Source of the DNA: an uncultured Hyphomicrobiales bacterium
GTDB taxonomy: Bacteria; Pseudomonadota; Alphaproteobacteria; Rhizobiales; Beijerinckiaceae
Assembly (NCBI GenBank): GCA_903931945.1
Contig: CAIZEI010000202.1
Span: 1-64,000 of the forward strand
Reading direction: 5' to 3'
Length of the DNA stretch: 64,000 nucleotides
Made by a program: the position numbers and the translations under genes. Position 1 is the first letter of the stretch, and every line of letters begins with the position of its first letter. Of the stretch, positions 37,063-44,594 are shown piece by piece. The notes beneath the pieces are model-generated. The model saw only the letters and a program-made list of their open reading frames with translations. It had not been told where the DNA came from and ran no database searches.

Positions 37063-37578
37063 TTACTTGACCCTTTTTAGCCCAAGTTCGATTGTCCCGC
37101 CCGTAGTCGAGGCGGGATTGCGGTATTTCATTTCGTCCCCGCTGATTGCGGTCACTATCCGCTTTTGTGGCGCTCCGATTTGATTGGTGAACGACGTACC
37201 TTCGAGGTTGAGATTCAGAGTTTTGCTCGCCTCATCAACGGTGAAGGTGCCGTAGTACGCGATTGCGCCCTTCGCAATGGCCATTGCCTCGTCCGGCGTC
37301 GGCTTCACACGATCATTCGAGGCTACCTTCGGCAAGTCCGACCGTAAGATGATGAGCGAGAAACGACCATTGGAGTCGAACGTATTGACGCCCTTCGGAT
37401 TGGTCCCGAACTGTTGCTCCTTTCGCCCATCTGGATACGTCAACTCCCAAGAGGCAACCGACCAAGTGCCGACGATTTGTTCCTTAAGCGTCTTTTGCTG
37501 CGCGAGTGCGCTGCCTGTCAGAATGGCAAGCGCCAACGCCGAAATTGCGGACAGACTCATGATGTTGCGACGGTTCAT
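37063..37578 (-). CDS. Exported lipocalin-like domain protein
   Basis: A 171 aa protein with a signal peptide (hydrophobic ALALAILTGSALA) and a lipocalin-like domain: QIVGTWSVASWELTYPDG, NPKGVNTFDSNGRFSLI and GTFTVDEASKTLNLNLEGTS. It ends with MKYRNPASTTGGTIELGLKR. Members of this family are small beta-barrels of unknown ligand. The ATG at 37578 has GGGAGAAG upstream. The frame runs up to 37809 but that extension has no resemblance to the family. Confidence 0.78.
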   Translation of the reverse strand: MNRRNIMSLSAISALALAILTGSALAQQKTLKEQIVGTWSVASWELTYPDGRKEQQFGTNPKGVNTFDSNGRFSLIILRSDLPKVASNDRVKPTPDEAMAIAKGAIAYYGTFTVDEASKTLNLNLEGTSFTNQIGAPQKRIVTAISGDEMKYRNPASTTGGTIELGLKRVK

Positions 37579-38084
37579 GATGCTTCTCCCTGAGTTCGAA
37601 TTCGCGCTTTTAAGCGCTGTGATCGTTACTAGGCTTGAATGGTAACCGTCTGAAGACGGCGGCTGCCATCGACGTTCGCGTTGCGATTTAAGTATCAGGA
37701 CTTCGGCCTTGCCAGCGGTTCGCAAACGATTTCTGCGTCCTAAAAGGAGCCTATACCCATAACGAAGCTTTTGGAAATGGCGTTTTGCCGCCGCCGAGCG
37801 CTTGCTCAAAAACCCGCCCGTGGCGTCCGCTGCGGTGGGTAGAGCGTCAATTCTCGAGGGAGTTCGCCGCTCTCGCCAATTGAAGGTTGGAGGCGAGGCG
37901 GCGTATCGCGGGCGATCAGGAGAGATTCATCCGCGAAGGGGGGCAAGGTAGGAGCGTCTGGGATGCGCGGTAAGCCGGGGACGCGGTGCGCCACGCCGGA
38001 TGATTGCAAGTGTCAACGTGGCATTCGCGTGACACCTGCGGGCGAGCGTGACCATATGGCCGTGCTTCATCAATACGCTCGACG

Positions 38085-38227
38085 GTCATGGGCAAAAACA
38101 CCAACCATAGCGCCACGCGCGCGCCATTTCCTTCACGACGGCAAAGTCGCCGAATGGATCGGGCTGCACGTCGAGCCGCCAGAAGCGCCGCATGTTGAGG
38201 GCGTCGTCGATGCGCATCAGGCGCATG
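38085..38227 (-). pseudogene. Remnant of a WGR-domain protein
   Basis: On the minus strand from an ATG at 38227 the frame reads MRLMRIDDALNMRRFWRLDV, then QPDPFGDFAVVKE, close to the start of stand-alone WGR-domain proteins of Rhizobiales (typically RIDPALNMRRFY and QPDLFGG). After KE the reading leaves the family and stops, while a Trp-Arg-containing continuation lies in another frame. The expected C-terminal half is not recognisable. It is therefore probably a decayed gene beside the recombinase region. Confidence 0.5.
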
Positions 38228-38231
38228 GCCA

Positions 38232-38636
38232 TCATCCACGATCGCCAAGCGCAAATTTTTTCTTCACCGCCTGCACAAACGCTCCGGCCTGCTCAACCGA
38301 CCATACCGCGTCCCCAACACTGACGGAATCGCCGCTGTCATCGGCCAACAGACGAAGAGACTGCACCCTGTTCAAATTGCCGCCATGCTCGGCGTCAAGC
38401 ATCCTGGTGCGCACAAGATGCTGCCCGAACATCGCGGTCAACCCGTTATGCGTTTTGACTGGAGAATCGGATAGTTCCATGCCCGCCGCGCGTAGCGCTG
38501 CATGCGCGGCGTCAAACATCGCGTAGTAGGCGCGGTTGCAAGCGCCGTCGGTATCGCCTGCGCTTAATAACAAACGCGCGCCGGATAAGGCCGTCTCCGC
38601 CTTGCTGATGTAACCTGATGGCGTGAATGCGGTCAC
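38232..38636 (-). CDS. HEPN-domain protein (putative toxin of a HEPN/MNT pair)
   Basis: A 134 aa alpha-helical HEPN protein. The core helix is CNRAYYAMFDAAHAAL, similar to UPF0332/HEPN proteins in which the pattern R-x4-6-H forms the RNase or AMP-acceptor site. Here the residue after AYYAMF is Asp42 rather than His, and the nearest His is His45. It starts at a GTG that overlaps the stop codon of the recombinase-MNT gene (GTGA), so it is translated with it. HEPN and MNT genes next to each other form type VII-like toxin-antitoxin pairs. The WGR remnant lies just downstream. Confidence 0.8.
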   Translation of the reverse strand: MTAFTPSGYISKAETALSGARLLLSAGDTDGACNRAYYAMFDAAHAALRAAGMELSDSPVKTHNGLTAMFGQHLVRTRMLDAEHGGNLNRVQSLRLLADDSGDSVSVGDAVWSVEQAGAFVQAVKKKFALGDRG

Positions 38637-39547
38637 AGGTGGACGCCTTCACGCAAAATGTTCTTGATCAAGGCCGGATTGCTGAATGTTTCCGGTCGCT
38701 CGATCTCGTCCCGCCACAATGGCAAAGCTTGAACCATCACGCCGGTCTCCATCATCACATCAAAGGCAATGCCAGCCATGTCCCTCACGGCTGCCGAGCG
38801 ACCGCCATGCTCGCCATCGAGAACAATGGCAATATCGGCGTCGCTTTCCGAAGTGTGTGTGTTTCGCGCGCGACTGCCAAACAAAATTGCCTCGCGCACG
38901 GGATAACGGCCTTCAAGATGGCGCAGGAAGGAACGAGCCGCGCGTTCGGTTTCAGAATCGAGCGCAGGTCTTGCGGACGCTGTTACAGGCGTCGCCTTTT
39001 CCGCCAGCCGTGAAACCGTGCTCTGGCTGATATTGAATTGCCGCGCCAGGTCGGCTTGCGTCGCCGCGCCGTCGGCAAGGGCTGTCAGCGCCTCACGCTT
39101 CTGGTGCGGCGTGAGCTTGGGTGGCCGCCCCATTCGGACGCCCCGCGCGATCGCCCGTTCGCGGCCTTCGCTGGTGCGAGCGCGGATAAGCTCGCGCTCG
39201 AACTCGGCCAGCCCGCAAAGCACCGTGAGCATCAGACCTCCGCGCGGCGTCGTGGTGTCCGCCCAGCTTTCGCCAAGCGACCGGAATCCGGCGCCGGCCT
39301 TCGCTATTGTATCGAGGATGTTCAAGAGGTCGCGCGTGGATCGCGCCAGCCGGTCAAGGCGGGTGACAAGCAAAGTGTCGCCCGGCTCAAGAGCCTTGAT
39401 CGCCCGCCCCAGTTCGCGCCTATCGGTCCTGGCTCCGCGCGCCGTTTCGCGGAATACGTGCGCGGCTCCGACCGCCGTCAACGCTGCGACCTGAGCGTCG
39501 TTCGTCTGTCCGTCGGCGCTTACTCTCGCATAGCCATAAATCGCCAT
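38633..39547 (-). CDS. Fusion of serine recombinase (resolvase/invertase) and MNT nucleotidyltransferase
   Basis: A 304 aa protein with two normally separate parts. Residues 1-140 are a serine-recombinase catalytic domain: YARVS with Ser10, DRLARS with Arg66 and Arg69, and GLAEFERELI. Residues 145-182 are the resolvase helix-turn-helix (TQADLARQFNISQSTVSRL). After a linker (about 183-205), residues 206-304 form a minimal nucleotidyltransferase: GSRAR (224-228) and SDADIAI with Asp236/Asp238. This MNT domain is the usual antitoxin partner of HEPN toxins, and the HEPN gene follows with a 4 bp overlap. The reading frame is continuous, with no sign of a stop between the parts. Recombination target is unknown. 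Confidence 0.88.
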   Translation of the reverse strand: MAIYGYARVSADGQTNDAQVAALTAVGAAHVFRETARGARTDRRELGRAIKALEPGDTLLVTRLDRLARSTRDLLNILDTIAKAGAGFRSLGESWADTTTPRGGLMLTVLCGLAEFERELIRARTSEGRERAIARGVRMGRPPKLTPHQKREALTALADGAATQADLARQFNISQSTVSRLAEKATPVTASARPALDSETERAARSFLRHLEGRYPVREAILFGSRARNTHTSESDADIAIVLDGEHGGRSAAVRDMAGIAFDVMMETGVMVQALPLWRDEIERPETFSNPALIKNILREGVHL

Positions 39548-39575
39548 GCCCGCATCATACCAATATCGCCTATTA

Positions 39576-39594
39576 ATGCAAGTATATTATGCAT
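39576..39594. promoter_or_regulatory. Inverted repeat upstream of the recombinase-MNT gene
   Basis: ATGCA at 39576-39580 and TGCAT at 39590-39594 flank nine AT-rich bases. It lies 29 bp before the start codon in an otherwise GC-rich area. It could be a recombinase-binding subsite, an autoregulatory operator or part of the promoter. Confidence 0.4.
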
Positions 39595-39684
39595 ATTCCA
39601 GCCCACTGAAGAGGTTGGGCGCAGCGCCCATGCATAGGTCTTCACAATCGAGGATTTTCGGATTCCGCAATCCTCCGGCGCTAA

Positions 39685-41202
39685 CTAGCTGCGCGGCAAC
39701 GCCGGAGGCGGGCCTGCGCCGCGTCGCGCGTATTTTGGCAGGCTGACGAGCGCGCGCAGCCCTGCGTCGAAATCGGGGTCGAGCGTCATGGCGCCGCCAT
39801 GCAGGTCTGCGATTTTCCGGCATTCGGCCAGTCCCATGCCTTCGCCCGGGATCGACGCCGGCGCATTAAGCCGTTCGAAGAAGTGAAACGCGCGGCGGCG
39901 CAAATGCGGCGGCACGCCTGGCCCATCATCGGTGATGCGGGTCAAAACGCCCTGCGCTTCCTCGTAGCAGTCGATCATGATGTTCGATCCTGCGCCGGCG
40001 TATTTGATCGCATTGTCGATCAGGCGGCGGAACAGGCCGGACACCAGCGTCAGATCGGCCTCGACGCTGAGCGTTTCGCGGATCACCAGATTGACGCGGC
40101 TTTGCGACAGCGCGTCCCGCAGCTCTGTGGCCGCAGCCTTCACGGCGTCGCCAATGTCGAATTTTGAAAGAGCGATCTCGCGTTCGGACAAGCGCATGTA
40201 GCGATCCAGCGCGGCCATCATGCGGTCGATCCGGTCGACGCAGGAGCGGATTTGCGTCAGATAGTCCTGGCTGCGGGCATCCAGACCGGCCATGTTCGAA
40301 TCCAGCAGAAATCGTGAAAAAAAATCGATCTGCCGCAGCGGCGCGCGTAAATCGTCGGCCACAGCCCGTCCCAGATTGTCCATTTCGGCCGAGAGCTTGT
40401 GCAGGTCCTCGACCCGCGCGCGCAGATTTTCCGCCTTGCGCATGGCGTCGGTGACATCCTCGCAAAACAGGATCGTTCCTGCGACCTGATGGTCGGCGCC
40501 GCGCCAGGGCGCCTGCGCCAGACGCTTCCAGACCGCGCGACCGCGGAAGCTGGATTTCTCGATCTGCGTTGAAGGCACGCCGCCGTCCATCGCAAAGCGC
40601 AAGCGTGCGGCGACATGGGGCCATGTCAGCGGCGAAGCGGTTTCGACGCCGGGCTCCGCGACAAAGGGGTCTCCGTGCTCTTCCTTCCAGCGCTCGGATG
40701 TCAAAACGACCTGAAGATCCGCGTCGAGCATGGCCACGGCGGCGGGGACGTGGCGGACGAACAGCGCCATCATTTCAGCCTGTTCGGCGATCCTGGCCTG
40801 CTGTTCGGCAATCTTCTCCTCAAGCAGGCGTTTTTCGCGCAAACCTTGCGTTGCAGCCCAATGGTCGAACACCCGTTCGGACGCCGACCGCGACAGGGCG
40901 ACGAATTGTTCTGTGGCGTCCATCCAGATCACGTCGATATCGATCGGCGCCTGATCGATGCCGCCGATCGAAAGGCCGGCGAGCGACAGCGGGCCCCCGC
41001 TGGCCCTGACATCGGCAATGGCTTGCGTCATGCCGGAAAATACGGCGGAGTCTTCGATGGGTCGTCCCGGCGCGGGCGCCCAGGAGCTCGCTGAACCCGC
41101 CACAGAAATCACTGTTCCGTCGGCGGCAAACACACATGTTCCCAGAATTCCGCGTTCGTAGAACGCATTGAGCAGGGAGGCGTTTGCGGGACTGGCGGTC
41201 AT
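39685..41202 (-). CDS. Sensor histidine-kinase-like protein lacking the phospho-acceptor His
   Basis: A 505 aa soluble protein with an N-terminal PAS-like segment, a central coiled coil (about 120-145), a second PAS segment (about 146-255), a dimerisation helix pair and an HATPase domain. The H-box reads AVADDLRAPLRQ where family members have S-H-D-L-R, so the phospho-acceptor position (283) is Asp. The N-box (LIDNAIKYA), G1 (DDGPGV) and G2 (GEGMGLAECRK) are intact, so ATP may still bind. It lies 49 bp after the small-GTPase gene in the same operon. It may act as a pseudokinase or scaffold. No response regulator is nearby. Confidence 0.83.
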   Translation of the reverse strand: MTASPANASLLNAFYERGILGTCVFAADGTVISVAGSASSWAPAPGRPIEDSAVFSGMTQAIADVRASGGPLSLAGLSIGGIDQAPIDIDVIWMDATEQFVALSRSASERVFDHWAATQGLREKRLLEEKIAEQQARIAEQAEMMALFVRHVPAAVAMLDADLQVVLTSERWKEEHGDPFVAEPGVETASPLTWPHVAARLRFAMDGGVPSTQIEKSSFRGRAVWKRLAQAPWRGADHQVAGTILFCEDVTDAMRKAENLRARVEDLHKLSAEMDNLGRAVADDLRAPLRQIDFFSRFLLDSNMAGLDARSQDYLTQIRSCVDRIDRMMAALDRYMRLSEREIALSKFDIGDAVKAAATELRDALSQSRVNLVIRETLSVEADLTLVSGLFRRLIDNAIKYAGAGSNIMIDCYEEAQGVLTRITDDGPGVPPHLRRRAFHFFERLNAPASIPGEGMGLAECRKIADLHGGAMTLDPDFDAGLRALVSLPKYARRGAGPPPALPRS

Positions 41203-41251
41203 TCCGGTTTCCGGGCGCTACGTGGGTCAGGTTCCCCCGCCCGCAAAAACA

Positions 41252-41749
41252 TCAAAGCCCCCGGCGCCATATGGCGGCGCCGAGGGATGCAAACATTTCG
41301 CTCACCCCGGCCCCGGTGAGAGCGCTCGTGATCAGCGCCGGTCGACCGGCTGTGAGAACCTGCGGACTGTCAACGACGAGGTCGGCCTTGTTGATGGCGC
41401 AAGCGACAGGACGCCCGGGAAAGCGCTCCTCAAAGGTTTCGGCAAGCTGCCGCATGTGTTCGATGCTGGCGCGCCGGGTGGCGTCCGAAACAATGACGGC
41501 TCCAGCCGCTCCGAGCACGTAGCTGGTGCGGAACAGGGCCTGGCCGAAATCGCCGTCCGTATCCCACAGCACAAGCCGCATGACTTCGGAATTGCAATCG
41601 TCGGGCAGAGTGATCTCGTGGGTTAACACATTGACGCCAACGGTTGTCTTGTAATCAGTCTCGAAGCGATCGAGAGTCAGCCGCCTCGATAGCGATGTCT
41701 TGCCAACGCCGATGGCGCCAAGCAGCATGATCTTTGCAGAACGGGTCAT
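41252..41749 (-). CDS. Ras/Rab-like small GTPase
   Basis: A 165 aa single-domain GTPase. G1 is GAIGVGKTS (11-19), the switch I Thr is in KTTVGVN, G3 is DTDG in LWDTDGDFG (63-66) and G4 is NKAD (120-123). The final SAL resembles G5. Length and motif spacing are those of bacterial Ras/Rab/Arf-like proteins. The residue after DTDG is Asp, where Ras has Gln at the catalytic position. Its start overlaps the stop of the OmpA-like gene by 4 bp. Bacterial GTPases of this group are typically encoded beside Roadblock-type regulators, which the upstream gene appears to contain. Confidence 0.88.
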   Translation of the reverse strand: MTRSAKIMLLGAIGVGKTSLSRRLTLDRFETDYKTTVGVNVLTHEITLPDDCNSEVMRLVLWDTDGDFGQALFRTSYVLGAAGAVIVSDATRRASIEHMRQLAETFEERFPGRPVACAINKADLVVDSPQVLTAGRPALITSALTGAGVSEMFASLGAAIWRRGL

Positions 41750-43536
41750 GGCTTGATTTCTCCCGCGCCGGCAAGTTCGAACGCCACGCGGCGATTGCGC
41801 TTCCGCACGCTGGGCGCGGACGGAGCGATCGGGTTCGTTGCGGCGCGACCGACACTGACCAGCCTGTCACGCGACACGCCGCGCGCGACCAGCAGTTCTA
41901 TCACGCTGTCAGCCCGTTGGCTGGAAACGCGTTTATTTTTCTGCAGCGAACCAAGATCGTCCGCGTAGCCGACAACGCGCAGCGACTCGCTGCTTTGTTG
42001 CAGCAATGCGGCGATCGCGTCGAGCAGCTGGTCCGCCTCTGGCGTCAGGATCGGCGCGTCCGCATCGAATGGGATAAAAAAACCATTGATGAGATCGGCG
42101 AGTCTCGCGCGTGGCGTGTTGGCGCGCGCCTCGGCGGCGGCAATCCTGCCCGTCGCCTCCGCCAGCTGTTTCTGCAAGGCTGCAATTTCAGCTTTCTGAG
42201 CTTGCGACGACCGGGCCTGCGAGTCCTGCATATCGGCCAGCGCCGATGCGCTGGCGCTGGACGTCCCGAGGGCGTCAATATTTGCCTCGAGCAACGCAAG
42301 TCGGGGCGCAAGACTTGAGATCGCTGCTTTCTGCGGATCCATTTCCGCTGCGAGGGAAGCCTCCGTGGCGATCACTGCGACCCGTGAGGCGAGGCTATAA
42401 TTCCCGGCTGCCGCGCGCAGCGCGGCCATGGCCGCCTCGACGTCCGATGTGGTGGGCGCGAGGCCGCGCAATTCGACGCTCGCCTTCGGGTGGTCGATCA
42501 GGATCGAAAGTGGATAGGCCGCGAGCCCGGTCCTGGTTTCGATAGTGCTTTCGAGCGCCGCGTGAAGCTGATGTTCGCGCCACCCGCGCAGACCGGTGCG
42601 TACTGCGAACGCCAGCGCCGCCAGCGCCAGCAATCCTATGACAACCCGCATGGGCCAACCCAGCCGCCTGGGTTTGGCGGGCGACCGGCGCATCAACGCG
42701 GCCATGATGAAATCGCCAAAAACCGCGTCGTTCGCAATGCCGTTCTGGTTGAATTGGTCCAGCCAGGCGTAACAATCCTGATCAAACAGGGCCTTTTGCG
42801 CGGCGCGCAGCGGCGCCGTGAATTCGCAGGCGAAGATGTGCGTGGGCGATGCGCGCACGTGAAAATCGCGCCCGCCAAAATCCAGCGTGCGCAGATCGCC
42901 GCCGCCGCCGCCCAGCGCATCACGGGCAAAGCCCGTCAACGCCGCCAGCAGGCCGCTGATGAGATCGCCTTTTTCTTCAGGCAGCCCGTCCGCGCGCCAG
43001 GACGCGAGCAATTCGCCGCTGTCGCGTTCGAGAAACAGCGCGCGCGTCAGGCGCGGCTGGCCAGACCCGGCCAACGCCAGTTCGCCAATCGGGCGTCCGG
43101 TCATCCGCGCCTTGAATCTCAGGATCCAGCGATCCAGAGAGGTCAGCGCGTCAAGACGCTCATTCATTGCGGCCATCATGTCGCGGATAGCATTTGTGAC
43201 AGCCGCAACCACAAGCTGGCCGGTGAGCGGGTAAAGCGCCTCGACCATCATGTCTCTGGAATTTTTGATTTCGTTCTGGATCGCCGCAACCACTACGGGA
43301 GCAATCGCCTGCGCGAGTTCCCGATGCCGGGCGACTTCTGCGCGCTGCAGCGCCTCGACCAGAATTTCGGCCGTCGCCGCCTCAAGGCTCTGGGCGTTGC
43401 CGACCCTTTTGTCGAGCGCGCCGACAGAGGTCTCCACCGCGTCAAGCCGCGCCGACTCCCGCTGAAACAGAAGCGTCCTGAGCTGCCCGAGCCCATCCGA
43501 CCCCTCGTTCGCCGGCTTCAGAGGCGACTGCAACAT
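41746..43536 (-). CDS. Inner-membrane protein with Roadblock-like region and C-terminal BON/OmpA-like domains
   Basis: A 596 aa protein with several regions in order. Residues 1-145 form a long helical/coiled-coil region. Residues about 160-245 have a Roadblock/LC7-like pattern (ALFLERDSGELLASW, a helix, then HIFACEFTAPLR). One membrane helix follows at 297-313. Then come a BON-like segment (about 330-385), a coiled coil (about 400-460) and an OmpA/MotB-like peptidoglycan-binding domain (IPFDADAPILTPEADQLLDAIA, SQRADSVIELLVARGV, RKRNRRVAFEL). It would link a cytoplasmic GTPase-regulating part to the cell wall. It sits between the coiled-coil gene and the GTPase gene. The Roadblock assignment is by eye only. 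Confidence 0.75.
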   Translation of the reverse strand: MLQSPLKPANEGSDGLGQLRTLLFQRESARLDAVETSVGALDKRVGNAQSLEAATAEILVEALQRAEVARHRELAQAIAPVVVAAIQNEIKNSRDMMVEALYPLTGQLVVAAVTNAIRDMMAAMNERLDALTSLDRWILRFKARMTGRPIGELALAGSGQPRLTRALFLERDSGELLASWRADGLPEEKGDLISGLLAALTGFARDALGGGGGDLRTLDFGGRDFHVRASPTHIFACEFTAPLRAAQKALFDQDCYAWLDQFNQNGIANDAVFGDFIMAALMRRSPAKPRRLGWPMRVVIGLLALAALAFAVRTGLRGWREHQLHAALESTIETRTGLAAYPLSILIDHPKASVELRGLAPTTSDVEAAMAALRAAAGNYSLASRVAVIATEASLAAEMDPQKAAISSLAPRLALLEANIDALGTSSASASALADMQDSQARSSQAQKAEIAALQKQLAEATGRIAAAEARANTPRARLADLINGFFIPFDADAPILTPEADQLLDAIAALLQQSSESLRVVGYADDLGSLQKNKRVSSQRADSVIELLVARGVSRDRLVSVGRAATNPIAPSAPSVRKRNRRVAFELAGAGEIKP

Positions 43537-43538
43537 TG

Positions 43539-43901
43539 CTATTTCCTGCCGGGTCCCTCAGCGAGCTTGCTGACATGCGCGCCAAGATCGGCAATGGCCA
43601 GTCCAATTGCCGCGATGGTCGTGGAATGCCGGCGCTCCGTTTCCACCGCCATCTGATCCATCCGCGCTTCAACCGCTGCAAAGCGTTCCAGCATTTCACG
43701 CCGGAGCGTGTCAATTGTCTGGTTCAATTCGGCGTCGCGCTGTTCATTGCTGCGCTGCGTATGCCCAAACAGCAGTTCTCGCACCTGATCAATCGTGGGA
43801 TCGACGGGCATGGGTCCGTTTTTTTCCATATTCAAATCGTCCTTGTGTTCCAAAAGCGCGGCGCGCCGCGCCGGATGCGTTTTTTTAGCGGCATTGCTCA
43901 T
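43539..43901 (-). CDS. Coiled-coil protein of unknown function, first gene of the GTPase operon
   Basis: A 120 aa protein starting at the ATG at 43901, with GGGAG eight bases upstream. It has a basic N-terminus (KKTHPARRAALLEH), a Pro/Asp segment and a helical C-terminal half (RDAELNQTIDTLRREMLERFAAVEARMDQMA) typical of a short coiled coil. No transmembrane segment is seen. It ends 2 bp before the OmpA-like gene, so it belongs to the operon. I do not recognise the family. The frame is open to 43952 on weaker starts. Confidence 0.65.
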   Translation of the reverse strand: MSNAAKKTHPARRAALLEHKDDLNMEKNGPMPVDPTIDQVRELLFGHTQRSNEQRDAELNQTIDTLRREMLERFAAVEARMDQMAVETERRHSTTIAAIGLAIADLGAHVSKLAEGPGRK

Positions 43902-44024
43902 CGGTAAAACTCCCGGTTGCAATTTCTTATCCGTTTCTTGCCGTAAGGCCAATAGCAGGGCTTGACCCGGATGCGCGTATCGGATTGTTCGCTTTCAGTA
44001 AGCTTAATTTGCAAGAGGCCGCGC

Positions 44025-44594
44025 GTGACGCAGAAACCGGATCAACCACCGCCTGTTCCATTATGGGCCATTTACCGGGTTTTCTTCGAGATCGGGATAT
44101 TGAGCTTCGGCGGTGGCCTGGTGAGCTGGATTCACCGCGAAACAGTGACGAAGCGCAACTGGATCGCGCAGGAGGAGTTTCTCTCCGGCGTTGCGCTGGG
44201 GCAAATCCTGCCGGGCGTCAACTCCACCAATGTCGGCATTTTCGTGGGCCAGCGCCTGCGCGGCGCAGCAGGCGCAGCGACAGCATTGACCGCCATGCTG
44301 ACCGGGCCTTTCTTCGGCGTGCTGTTGGCAGCGATGGCCTACCGCTGGCTGCTGGCGCTCCCCGGCTTCGGCGCCGTGGTCGCCGGCGTCGCCGCCGCCG
44401 CCATCGGAATGCTGCTGCGCATGGGGCTTGAGGCGAGCCGCACGGCGGCGCGCGGGCCGGTCTCGATCCTCGTTATAGCGGTCACTTTTATCGCTGTAGG
44501 CGTGCTGCGGTGGCCGATGCTGGCGGTTGTTGGCGCTATGGCGCCGCTCAGCATCGCCGCCTGCTGGCCGCGCGCAAATGATATGGCGTCCTGA
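44025..44594 (+). CDS. chrA: Chromate transporter family protein, N-terminal half protein
   Basis: A membrane protein of about 190 aa corresponding to one half of CHR-family transporters. Hallmarks are YRVFFEIGILSFGGGLVSWIHRE, RNWIAQEEFLSGVALGQILPGVNSTN and later hydrophobic helices. In the short-chain CHR type two such half-proteins are encoded in tandem and act together. The GTG at 44025 has AGAGG upstream; an ATG at 43962 is an alternative. The second half gene follows with overlap. The physiological substrate may be chromate or another oxyanion. Confidence 0.82.
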   Translation: MTQKPDQPPPVPLWAIYRVFFEIGILSFGGGLVSWIHRETVTKRNWIAQEEFLSGVALGQILPGVNSTNVGIFVGQRLRGAAGAATALTAMLTGPFFGVLLAAMAYRWLLALPGFGAVVAGVAAAAIGMLLRMGLEASRTAARGPVSILVIAVTFIAVGVLRWPMLAVVGAMAPLSIAACWPRANDMAS

